Shown piece after piece: positions 6,794-13,387 of a stretch of DNA of 16,419 nucleotides (position 1 is the first letter of the stretch; every line of letters begins with the position of its first letter). Below the pieces are notes generated by a model. The model was not told the origin of the DNA. It made no database searches and worked only from the letters and a program-made list of their open reading frames with translations. Both the position numbers and the translations under genes were made by a program. Origin of the DNA: Alphaproteobacteria bacterium (GTDB lineage: Bacteria > Pseudomonadota > Alphaproteobacteria > ATCC43930 > CGMCC-115725). The stretch lies in NCBI GenBank assembly GCA_030040495.1, contig JASHTP010000292.1:1-16419 (forward strand). Reading direction: 5' to 3'.

Positions 6794-6854
6794 GGCGCGG
6801 GCGGCGTTTGCGGTCACCCTAGACGCCAAATCCAAAGCCCGGAGGGAGATCGAC

Positions 6855-8321
6855 ATGGCCGACAAGCTCGTGCTCACGACGACCGCCGGCAACCCGCTGG
6901 CAGACAATCAGAATTCGATGACCGCCGGCCCGCGCGGCCCGGTTCTGATGCAGGATTATCAGCTCATCGAGAAGCTCGCCCACCAGAACCGCGAGCGCAT
7001 TCCCGAGCGCACCGTCCATGCCAAGGGCTGGGGCGCCTTCGGCACCCTCACGGTCACCAACGACATCACCCGCTACAGCAAGGCCACGCTGTTCTCCGCG
7101 GTCGGCAAGAAGACCGAGATGCTGGCGCGCTTCTCCACGGTCGCCGGCGAGATGGGCGCGGCCGACGCCGAGCGCGACGTGCGCGGCTTCGCGCTCAAGT
7201 TCTATACCGAGGAAGGCAACTGGGACCTGGTCGGCAACAATACGCCGGTGTTCTTCATCCGCGACCCCTACAAGTTCCCGGACTTCATCCACACCCAGAA
7301 ACGACACCCGCGCACCAACATGCGCTCGCCGACCGCCATGTGGGATTTCTGGTCGCTGTCGCCGGAGTCGCTGCATCAGGTGACGATCCTCATGTCGGAT
7401 CGCGGCCTGCCCACCGACGTGCGCCACATCAACGGCTATGGCAGCCACACCTACAGCTTCATCAACGCCAAGAAGGAACGGTTCTGGGTCAAGTTCCACT
7501 TCAAGACGCTTCAGGGTCACCAGCACTGGACCAATGCGGAGGCCGAGAACATCATCGCCAAGACCCGCGAATCGACTCAGGCCGACCTCTTCGGCGCGAT
7601 CGAGAGGGGCGATTATCCGCGCTGGCGCTTTTGCGTGCAGATCATGCCGGAGACCGACGCCGACAAGACGCCCTACAATCCGTTCGACCTCACCAAGGTG
7701 TGGCCGCATGGCGACTATCCGCTGATCGAGGTCGGCGTGATGGAGCTCAATCGCAATCCCGACAATTACTTCGCGGAGATCGAGCAGGCCGCCTTCAGCC
7801 CGTCCAACATCGTGCCCGGCATCGGCTTCTCGCCGGACAAGATGCTGCAGGCACGCGTCTTCTCCTACGCCGATGCCCACCGCCATCGGCTCGGCACGCA
7901 TTACGAAGCGCTGCCGGTCAACGCCCCGAAATGCCCCGTCCACCACTATCACAAGGACGGCGCGATGCGGTTCTTCGCCAACAATCCCAACCCGGACGCC
8001 TATTACGAGCCCAGCTCGTTCGGCGGACCGGTCGAGCGGCCGGACGCGGCGGAACCGCCCTTGAAGATTTCGGGCGCCGCCGAGCGCTACGACCACCGGA
8101 TCGGCAATGACGACTTCGCCCAGCCGCGCGCCCTGTTCAAGCTGTTCGACGCCGGCCAGAAGAAGCGGTTGTTCACGAACATCGCCGAGGCGATGGCGGG
8201 GGTCCCGGGCGTCATCGTCGAGCGTCAATTGAAGCTGTTCGACAAGGTTCACCCCGACTATGGCGCCGGCGTGCGCGCGGCCTTGAAAGGGCGGCCGCCG
8301 TCGCAGCAGGCGGCGGAGTAG
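6855..8321 (+). CDS. katA: Monofunctional haem catalase, small-subunit (clade 3-like)
   Basis: This 488-residue enzyme breaks hydrogen peroxide down to water and oxygen. The distal histidine is His55 in IPERTVHAKGWGAFG, the distal asparagine is Asn128 in NWDLVGNNTPVFFIRDP, and the haem-ligating tyrosine is Tyr338 in RVFSYADAHRHRLG. There is no signal peptide, so it is cytoplasmic. The length fits small-subunit catalases and excludes the 750-residue HPII type. The ATG at 6855 is chosen because GGAGGGAG precedes it and MADKLVLTTTAGNPLADNQN is a typical start; an open frame further upstream only reads through the FNR box. Two FNR-type boxes lie in the promoter region and no OxyR-like site was noticed, which hints at induction under low oxygen. 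The gene stands alone, converging on pcaB. Confidence 0.96.
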   Translation: MADKLVLTTTAGNPLADNQNSMTAGPRGPVLMQDYQLIEKLAHQNRERIPERTVHAKGWGAFGTLTVTNDITRYSKATLFSAVGKKTEMLARFSTVAGEMGAADAERDVRGFALKFYTEEGNWDLVGNNTPVFFIRDPYKFPDFIHTQKRHPRTNMRSPTAMWDFWSLSPESLHQVTILMSDRGLPTDVRHINGYGSHTYSFINAKKERFWVKFHFKTLQGHQHWTNAEAENIIAKTRESTQADLFGAIERGDYPRWRFCVQIMPETDADKTPYNPFDLTKVWPHGDYPLIEVGVMELNRNPDNYFAEIEQAAFSPSNIVPGIGFSPDKMLQARVFSYADAHRHRLGTHYEALPVNAPKCPVHHYHKDGAMRFFANNPNPDAYYEPSSFGGPVERPDAAEPPLKISGAAERYDHRIGNDDFAQPRALFKLFDAGQKKRLFTNIAEAMAGVPGVIVERQLKLFDKVHPDYGAGVRAALKGRPPSQQAAE

Positions 8322-8355
8322 CGTTCGTCGGCATAGGGCGCGACCCGGAATCGGC

Positions 8356-8376
8356 CCGACCTCCGGCCGAGGTCGG
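8356..8376. terminator. Perfect stem-loop between convergent katA and pcaB
   Basis: CCGACCTC and GAGGTCGG form an eight-pair perfect stem around a five-base CGGCC loop. It sits 34 bp after the katA stop and 62 bp beyond the pcaB stop, in the 117-bp convergent gap, so it could end transcription from both sides. There is no T-run on either strand, which weakens the call as an intrinsic terminator. Confidence 0.5.
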
Positions 8377-8438
8377 CACGGCGCGGCGAAGCGGAGGTTG
8401 GATCACGCCGCCCCGATCTCGATCGACCGGTCCGCGCC

Positions 8439-9800
8439 CTAGCCGGCGAGCGCCGCCTCGGCGCGCGCCAGCACGCGGTCGATGACGGCGTCGCATTCGC
8501 CGAGATAGCTCGCGGGGTCGGCGAGGCGGACGAGCGCGGCGCGGTCGAGATGGGGCGCAACCGCGCCGTCCGCGGCCAGCGCCTCGACGAGCGGCCGCTT
8601 CTGCTCGATGGCGCGGTCGCAGGCGAGCTGCACCGCGTGATGCGCGGCGTCGCGGCCGATCCTGAGGGCGAGCGCCATCATCACCGCCTCGGCCATGATC
8701 AGCCCCTGATGTAGATCGAGGTTGCGGCGCATCGCCGCTTCGTCGACCGAAAGCCCCTCGGCGAGCACGGCGGCCTGCTCGAGCGCGCCGGCGCTCAGCA
8801 CGAAGATCTGCGGCAAGGCCAGCCATTCGCTCTGCCAGGGCCCGGTGGCGCGCTCATGGTCCTGCACCATGGCGGCGAGCATCTGCGGCACCAGCGCGTG
8901 CACGCCGCGCGCCGCGGCGACGACATATTCGCAGGCGATGGGGTTGCGCTTCTGCGGCATGGTGCTGGAGCCGCCGCGGCCGCTCTGATGCGGCTCGAAG
9001 GCCTCGCCCACCTCGCTCTGCATCAGCAGCATGACGTCGGTGGCGAGCTTGGCGAGGCTGCCGGTGACGAGGCCGAGGAAGGTCGCCGCCTCGACCACGC
9101 GCGCGCGGTCGACATGCCAGGGCGCCGCCGGCGCGGCAAGGCCGAGCTCCGCAGCGAGTCCTTCGGTGACCGCCCTTCCCTGCGCGCCGAGCGAGGCGAG
9201 CGTGCCGGCGGCGCCGCCGAACTGCACGGTGAAGAGGCGCGGACCAAGCTCCTCGAGCCGCGCCAAATGGTCGACCAGCGGCGCGAGCCAGACCGCGCAT
9301 TTGTAGCCGAAGGTGATCGGCAGCGCGTGCTGGAGATGGGTGCGCCCGGCCATCACCGAGGCGCGATGGCGGCGCGCCTGATCGGCGAGGCCGGATGCCA
9401 CGCGGCGCAGGCTCGCCTCGACGAGGCCGAGCCCGTCGCGCATCTGCAGCACCAGCGCGCTGTCCATGATGTCCTGCGTGGTGGCGCCCCAATGCACATG
9501 GCGCGCCGCCTCGCCGCCGGCGGCGCGGCCCAGCGCCTTCACCAGGGCGACGACGGGATATCCCACGGTGCGCGTGCTGGCGCCGATCTCGGCGAGCGAG
9601 ACGCGCTCGAGCCGCGCCGCCGCGGTGATGGCGTCCGCCGAGGCCTGCGGCACGATGCCGAGCCGCGCCTCGACCCGCGCCAGCGCCGCCTCGACATCGA
9701 GCATCTTCTGCACGAAGCCCGCCTCGGAGAAGACGGCGCGCATGGCGTCGCTGCCGAAAAGGCCGCCGAAGACGATGGAATCCGCGGGGTTGACGCTCAT
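8439..9800 (-). CDS. pcaB: 3-carboxy-cis,cis-muconate cycloisomerase
   Basis: This 453-residue protein belongs to the fumarase/adenylosuccinate-lyase superfamily. It shows HWGATTQD (103-110), AGRTHLQHALPITFG (151-165) and the signature GRGGSSTMPQKRNP (274-287). PcaB converts the ring-cleavage product 3-carboxy-cis,cis-muconate to 4-carboxymuconolactone, the second step of the protocatechuate branch of the beta-ketoadipate pathway. It acts in the cytoplasm as a homotetramer in known relatives. The choice of PcaB over other superfamily members rests on these motifs together with the pcaG, pcaH and pcaC genes immediately upstream. The start at 9800 lies 16 bp after the pcaG stop, with GGAG in that gap. 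It is the last gene of the operon; a stem-loop follows in the convergent space before katA. Confidence 0.94.
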   Translation of the reverse strand: MSVNPADSIVFGGLFGSDAMRAVFSEAGFVQKMLDVEAALARVEARLGIVPQASADAITAAARLERVSLAEIGASTRTVGYPVVALVKALGRAAGGEAARHVHWGATTQDIMDSALVLQMRDGLGLVEASLRRVASGLADQARRHRASVMAGRTHLQHALPITFGYKCAVWLAPLVDHLARLEELGPRLFTVQFGGAAGTLASLGAQGRAVTEGLAAELGLAAPAAPWHVDRARVVEAATFLGLVTGSLAKLATDVMLLMQSEVGEAFEPHQSGRGGSSTMPQKRNPIACEYVVAAARGVHALVPQMLAAMVQDHERATGPWQSEWLALPQIFVLSAGALEQAAVLAEGLSVDEAAMRRNLDLHQGLIMAEAVMMALALRIGRDAAHHAVQLACDRAIEQKRPLVEALAADGAVAPHLDRAALVRLADPASYLGECDAVIDRVLARAEAALAG

Positions 9801-9816
9801 CGCGCCGCGCTCCGGC

Positions 9817-10395
9817 TCAGACCTCGAAGAAGGCGGTCTCGCCCTCGCCCTGCAGCACCAGGTCGAAGCGGTAGGTCGCCGGCGCGCCGTTCACCTTCTC
9901 GGCGAGGAGCGAGCGGCGAGCCGCCGCATCCTCGATGCCGCTCAGCACGGGATCGGCTTCGTTCGCCTGGACCAGGTCGGCGAAATAGAGGCGGGTGAAG
10001 AGATGCTTCAGCAGGCCGCGGGCGAAAAGGGTCACGGCGATGTGCGGCGCCTGCAGCGCATTGCCGCGCCCGGGCACGGCGCCGGGCCGCACCGTGGTGA
10101 AGCGGTAGCGGCCTTCCTTGTCGGTGAAGGCGCGGCCGAATCCGACGAAGTTGGCATCGTCCGGCTTCGCCTGCCGATCCTCGGGATGGGCATATTTGCC
10201 GGCGGCGTTGGCCTGCCAGATCTCGAGCATGGCGTCGGGCACCGGCGCGCCGTCGCCGTCGCGCACCTGGCCCAGGATGACGATGGGCTCGCCCTGCGCC
10301 CGGCCGCCGCGGGTGAGGTCGGCGAGATCCGGCCGGGCGAGGCCGACATGGAAGAACGGCCCCACCGTCTGCGACGCGGTCGGCATGCGCTTCAT
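9817..10395 (-). CDS. pcaG: Protocatechuate 3,4-dioxygenase, alpha subunit
   Basis: This 192-residue protein starts MKRMPTASQTVGPFFHVGL, the typical opening of the alpha subunit, and has the intradiol-dioxygenase beta-sandwich motifs LEIWQANAAGKY, FVGFGRAFTDKEGRYRFTT and HLFTRLYF. In known enzymes the alpha subunit pairs with the iron-bearing PcaH and shapes the active site but does not hold the iron. Consistent with that, the HLH pair of PcaH is replaced here by HIAVTLF. Together they open protocatechuate between its hydroxyls to give 3-carboxy-cis,cis-muconate. The open frame extends upstream to 10461, but the ATG at 10395 is preferred: it lies one base after the pcaH stop, with GGAG at the end of pcaH serving as ribosome site, which suggests translational coupling. 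Confidence 0.95.
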   Translation of the reverse strand: MKRMPTASQTVGPFFHVGLARPDLADLTRGGRAQGEPIVILGQVRDGDGAPVPDAMLEIWQANAAGKYAHPEDRQAKPDDANFVGFGRAFTDKEGRYRFTTVRPGAVPGRGNALQAPHIAVTLFARGLLKHLFTRLYFADLVQANEADPVLSGIEDAAARRSLLAEKVNGAPATYRFDLVLQGEGETAFFEV

Positions 10396-10396
10396 C

Positions 10397-11101
10397 TCAG
10401 CGCTCCATCGGCGTGGCAGCGCGGCCGCGCAGCACGATGTCGAAGCGGTAGCCCAGCGCATATTCCGCCTCGCTGAGAGCCGGATCGTAGATCGACACCA
10501 GGCGCCGGCGCGCGGTCTCGTCGGCGGTGCTGTTGAAGATGGGGTCGAGCGGCAGCAGCGGGTCGCCGGGGAAGTACATCTGCGTCACCAGCCGCGTGGC
10601 GAAAGCCGGGCCGAAGACGGAGAAGTGGAGATGCTGCGGGCGCCAGGCATTGTAGGTGTTGCGCCAGGGATAGGCGCCGGGCTTCACCGTCAGGAAGCGG
10701 TAGGCGCCGTCCCCATCGGTGATGACATGGCCCTTGCCCGTGAAGTTGGGGTCGAGCGGCGCGTCGTGCCGGTCGCCGTCATGAAAATAACGGCCGGCGG
10801 CGTTGGCCTGCCACAGCTCCAGCAGCGTGCCGGGAACGGGGTTGCCGTCCTCGTCGAGCACGCGGCCGGCGATGATGATGCGCTCGCCGATCGGCTCGCC
10901 GGCGCCGGCGCGCGTCAGATCGGCGATGGCAGGGCCGGTCCAGCCGCCGGTGAAGACCGGGCCGGTCACCTCGGTCAGCGTCTGCTCGAGGCGGATGAGC
11001 CGGCGCGTCGGCGCGCGCTTCACCGTGCTGGCATAGTCGGGATAGAGATAGGGCGGGTGGTTGCCGGGCTGCTCGCGCCGATAGGGACGGACATCGACCA
11101 T
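10397..11101 (-). CDS. pcaH: Protocatechuate 3,4-dioxygenase, beta subunit
   Basis: This 234-residue subunit carries the non-haem Fe(III) site. The four expected ligands are present: Tyr105 in AAGRYFHDGD, Tyr144 in KPGAYPWRN, and His157 and His159 in WRPQHLHFS. The N-terminus has HPPYLYPDYASTVKRAPT, typical of PcaH, followed by the TEVTGPVF segment. The enzyme inserts both oxygen atoms of O2 into protocatechuate by intradiol cleavage. The Arg and Trp around 147-154 (RNTYNAWRP) are in the region that binds the carboxylate in studied homologues. The ATG at 11101 has GGAG 8 nt upstream. The gene follows pcaC after 63 bp and is followed by pcaG after a single base, so subunit synthesis is likely coupled. 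Confidence 0.96.
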   Translation of the reverse strand: MVDVRPYRREQPGNHPPYLYPDYASTVKRAPTRRLIRLEQTLTEVTGPVFTGGWTGPAIADLTRAGAGEPIGERIIIAGRVLDEDGNPVPGTLLELWQANAAGRYFHDGDRHDAPLDPNFTGKGHVITDGDGAYRFLTVKPGAYPWRNTYNAWRPQHLHFSVFGPAFATRLVTQMYFPGDPLLPLDPIFNSTADETARRRLVSIYDPALSEAEYALGYRFDIVLRGRAATPMER

Positions 11102-11164
11102 TCATGTGCTCCGATGCTGCATTTCCGCACTATAGCGATGCCGCGGTCCGTCAGAAACGGGCCT

Positions 11165-11557
11165 CTACGCCCCGCCCTTGTCCATCTCCTCGAACACGGC
11201 GCGCGCATGGGCGAAGGCGGTGTTCGCCTTCGGCACGCCGGCATAGACCGCGGTGTGCATCAGGATCTCCTTCACCTCGTCGCGGCTGACGCCGGTGTTC
11301 GCCGTGGCGCGGAGATGGAGCTTCAGCTCGTCCTCCTGGCCGAGCGCGGTCAGCAGCGCGATGGTCAGCATGCTGCGCGTCCTGCGGTCGAGACCGGGCC
11401 GCGTCCAGATGTCGCCCCAGGCATATTGCGTGATGAAGGTCTGCCAATCCTCGGTAAGCGCGGTCGCGCGCTGGCGCGAGCGCTCGACATGGGCGCGGCC
11501 CAGCACCGCGCTGCGCACGGCGAGCCCGCGCTCGAAAAGCTCGGCGATCATCCCCAT
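11165..11557 (-). CDS. pcaC: 4-carboxymuconolactone decarboxylase
   Basis: This 130-residue protein matches stand-alone PcaC throughout: VRSAVLGRAHVERS, FITQYAWGDIWTRPGLDRRT, RSMLTIALLTALG, the conserved ELKLHLRAT and GVSRDEVKEILMHTAVYAGVPKAN. PcaC removes CO2 from 4-carboxymuconolactone to give beta-ketoadipate enol-lactone. In some bacteria it is fused to the enol-lactone hydrolase PcaD (PcaL); here it has the short unfused length, so PcaD must be encoded elsewhere. The start at 11557 has GGAGGAGAGG upstream; an in-frame ATG two codons later is possible. A longer frame covering this region lacks a sensible start and overlaps the ligase gene, so it is not used. The ligase gene ends 38 bp upstream. 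Confidence 0.95.
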   Translation of the reverse strand: MGMIAELFERGLAVRSAVLGRAHVERSRQRATALTEDWQTFITQYAWGDIWTRPGLDRRTRSMLTIALLTALGQEDELKLHLRATANTGVSRDEVKEILMHTAVYAGVPKANTAFAHARAVFEEMDKGGA

Positions 11558-11595
11558 GGCACCTCTCCTCCCGTTCCGATGATGGTTGCCGGCGC

Positions 11596-13161
11596 TCAGT
11601 TCACCTGGCGCTCGCGGCCCTGCCAATAGGGCTTGCGCAGCTCGCGCTTCAGGATCTTGCCCGAGGGGTTGCGCGGCAGCGCCTCGACGAAATCGACCGA
11701 GCGCGGCACCTTGTAGCCGGCGATGCGCTCGCGCGCATAATCGATGAGCTCGGCGACGGTGACGGCGGCGCCCGGCTTCTTGACGACGATCGCCTTCACC
11801 GCCTCGCCCCATTGCTCGTCCGGCACGCCGATCACCGCCACGTCGGCGATGGCGGGATGGCCGAAGAGCTCGCTCTCGACCTCGGCGGGATAGATGTTCT
11901 CGCCGCCCGACACGATCATGTCCTTGACCCGGTCGTAGATGTAGAGATAGCCGTCCTTGTCGAGATAGCCGGCATCGCCGGTATGGAACCAGCCGTCGCG
12001 GACCGAGCGCCGCGTCGCCTCGTCGAGGTTCCAGTAGCCCAGCATCACCTGCGGCGTGCGGCAGACCACTTCGCCGACCTCGCCGGGCGGCAGCGCCTTG
12101 CCGGCGGCGTCGACCACCTTGATCTCGACGCCGCGCATCGGCTTGCCGCAGGATTTCATGCGCTCGACCGCCTGCTCGCCGTGATCCTCGGGCGGCAGAT
12201 AGGTGATGGCGCCGGTGGTCTCGGTGAGGCCGTAGACCTGCGCCAGGCCGCAGCCGAAGATCTTGAGCGCGTTGCGCAAGAGATCGAGCGGTGCCGGCGA
12301 GGCGCCATAGACGATGAGCTCGAGCGAGGAGAAGTCGGTGTCGCGGCACTGCGGCGCCTGCAGCAGGAACAGCATCATCGCCGGCACGAAGAGCGCCTTG
12401 GTGATGCGGCACTGCTCGATGACGCGCAGGATCGAAGGCGGGTCGAAATCCCGCGTCAGCACGTTCTCGATGCCGCGATAGAGCCCGACCAGCGCCCAGC
12501 CGCTGCCGCCGATATGGAAGAGCGGCATGCAGACCAGGTTGACGTCGCCCTCGTGCCAGTTGCCCCATTGCTCGAGCGCGCCCGGCAGCAAGGTCAGCAG
12601 ATTGTCGTGGCTGAGCTGGGCGCCCTTGGGGTGGCCGGTGGTGCCGCTCGTATACATCTGGATGGCGCAGTCGCGCCCGAGGATGGGCAGCGCCGGGTCG
12701 CTCGACTTCTGCCGGGCGAGCCAGCCGGCATAGTCCGGCCAGACCGGGTGGTTGCCGTCCAGCGCGATGATCTCGCGCACGCTCGAAAGCTCGCCCGCCA
12801 CCTTCTCGACCAGCGGGTAGAAATCGACGCCGACGAACAGCAGCTCGGCCTTGGCGTCGTTGACGACGAAGGCGGCCTCGGGCGGCGCCAGGCGGAAATT
12901 GACCGGCACCAGCACGGCGTTGGCCTTGGCCGCGCCGAACCAAAGATCGAAGAAGGGCGGGCTGTTCTTCGCCAGGATGGCGATGCGCGCCTGCGGCGCG
13001 ATGCCGGCGGCGATCAGCCCGTGCGCCGCCTGGCTCGCGCGCCGGTCGAGGGCGGCGTAGCTGATGGTCTCGCCGTCGAAGCGCAGCGCCACCTGGTCCG
13101 GGCGCGTCTTGGCATGGTGGCGCGTCACGTCGGCGACGGTCGGAATCGCGGCTTCCGGCAT
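11596..13161 (-). CDS. AMP-forming acyl-/aryl-CoA ligase at the head of the pca operon
   Basis: This 521-residue cytoplasmic ligase has the full set of ANL-superfamily motifs: the phosphate loop TSGTTGHPKG (171-180), YGLTETTG (310-317), WFHTGDAGYLDKDGY (391-405), RVKDMIVSGGENIYPAEVE (411-429) and PRNPSGKILKRELR near the end with catalytic Lys502. Such enzymes adenylate a carboxylic acid and transfer it to coenzyme A. Overall it reads like FadD- or hydroxycinnamate-ligase-type proteins, and the substrate cannot be fixed from sequence. Being first in an operon of protocatechuate genes suggests an aromatic acid that feeds into protocatechuate, for example a hydroxycinnamate, but no hydratase/aldolase gene is present to support that. 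The ATG at 13161 has GGGAGGA upstream. A TAGAAT promoter element lies just before it. Confidence 0.9.
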   Translation of the reverse strand: MPEAAIPTVADVTRHHAKTRPDQVALRFDGETISYAALDRRASQAAHGLIAAGIAPQARIAILAKNSPPFFDLWFGAAKANAVLVPVNFRLAPPEAAFVVNDAKAELLFVGVDFYPLVEKVAGELSSVREIIALDGNHPVWPDYAGWLARQKSSDPALPILGRDCAIQMYTSGTTGHPKGAQLSHDNLLTLLPGALEQWGNWHEGDVNLVCMPLFHIGGSGWALVGLYRGIENVLTRDFDPPSILRVIEQCRITKALFVPAMMLFLLQAPQCRDTDFSSLELIVYGASPAPLDLLRNALKIFGCGLAQVYGLTETTGAITYLPPEDHGEQAVERMKSCGKPMRGVEIKVVDAAGKALPPGEVGEVVCRTPQVMLGYWNLDEATRRSVRDGWFHTGDAGYLDKDGYLYIYDRVKDMIVSGGENIYPAEVESELFGHPAIADVAVIGVPDEQWGEAVKAIVVKKPGAAVTVAELIDYARERIAGYKVPRSVDFVEALPRNPSGKILKRELRKPYWQGRERQVN

Positions 13162-13194
13162 GGTGACTGGGTCCTCCCTGTGGCGTTTTCTCTC

Positions 13195-13223
13195 ATTCTA
13201 GACGGGCCGCCGCGCCACCTCCA
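13195..13223 (-). promoter_or_regulatory. Candidate promoter of the ligase-pca operon
   Basis: On the minus strand TAGAAT (13200-13195) matches TATAAT at five of six positions and lies 33 bp before the ligase ATG. A TGGAGG at 13223-13218, 17 bp upstream, is only a half match to TTGACA, as is usual for an activator-dependent promoter. No PcaQ-type ATAACC-N4-GGTTAA site was seen nearby. Further into the 226-bp divergent gap is a perfect 12-bp palindrome, GCGCCCGGGCGC at 13311-13322, of unknown role. On the plus strand TTGTTA-N17-TAGAGA (13305-13333) is a weak promoter candidate for the sensor-kinase gene. Confidence 0.4.
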
Positions 13224-13387
13224 TGCCGTTCGGCGCCCGCCCGCATGCCGGCGCCGCGCCCGGACGGCGCTTGAATCCACAGGACAATTTACCGCAGATC
13301 GGGGTTGTTAGCGCCCGGGCGCGCGGCTAGAGACAGGCCGCGCTCCGGTGCTTTATCGTCGACTCGGCCATCGGGCGGGCAGGAACC

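Noticed and set aside
6780..6854. A 25-residue N-terminal extension of the catalase starting at a TTG (MIQIKA...)
   Set aside because: The start codon is the first three bases of the FNR box and has no ribosome site. The ATG at 6855 follows a strong GGAGGGAG site and gives the normal catalase N-terminus.
10396..10461. An upstream-extended pcaG start at 10461
   Set aside because: It would overlap the end of pcaH by 65 bp and add Cys/Ala/Arg residues absent from PcaG proteins; the ATG at 10395 has a correctly spaced GGAG and gives the family N-terminus.
11165..12943. A 592-codon minus-strand frame continuing upstream from pcaC, suggesting a PcaC fusion
   Set aside because: The part upstream of 11557 is an out-of-frame reading of the CoA ligase gene, rich in Arg and Ala. 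pcaC has its own ATG and strong ribosome site, so no fusion exists.
11812..13311. A 499-codon plus-strand frame opposite the CoA ligase gene
   Set aside because: The minus strand holds every ANL-ligase motif in one frame; the plus-strand product is low-complexity with no recognisable domain.
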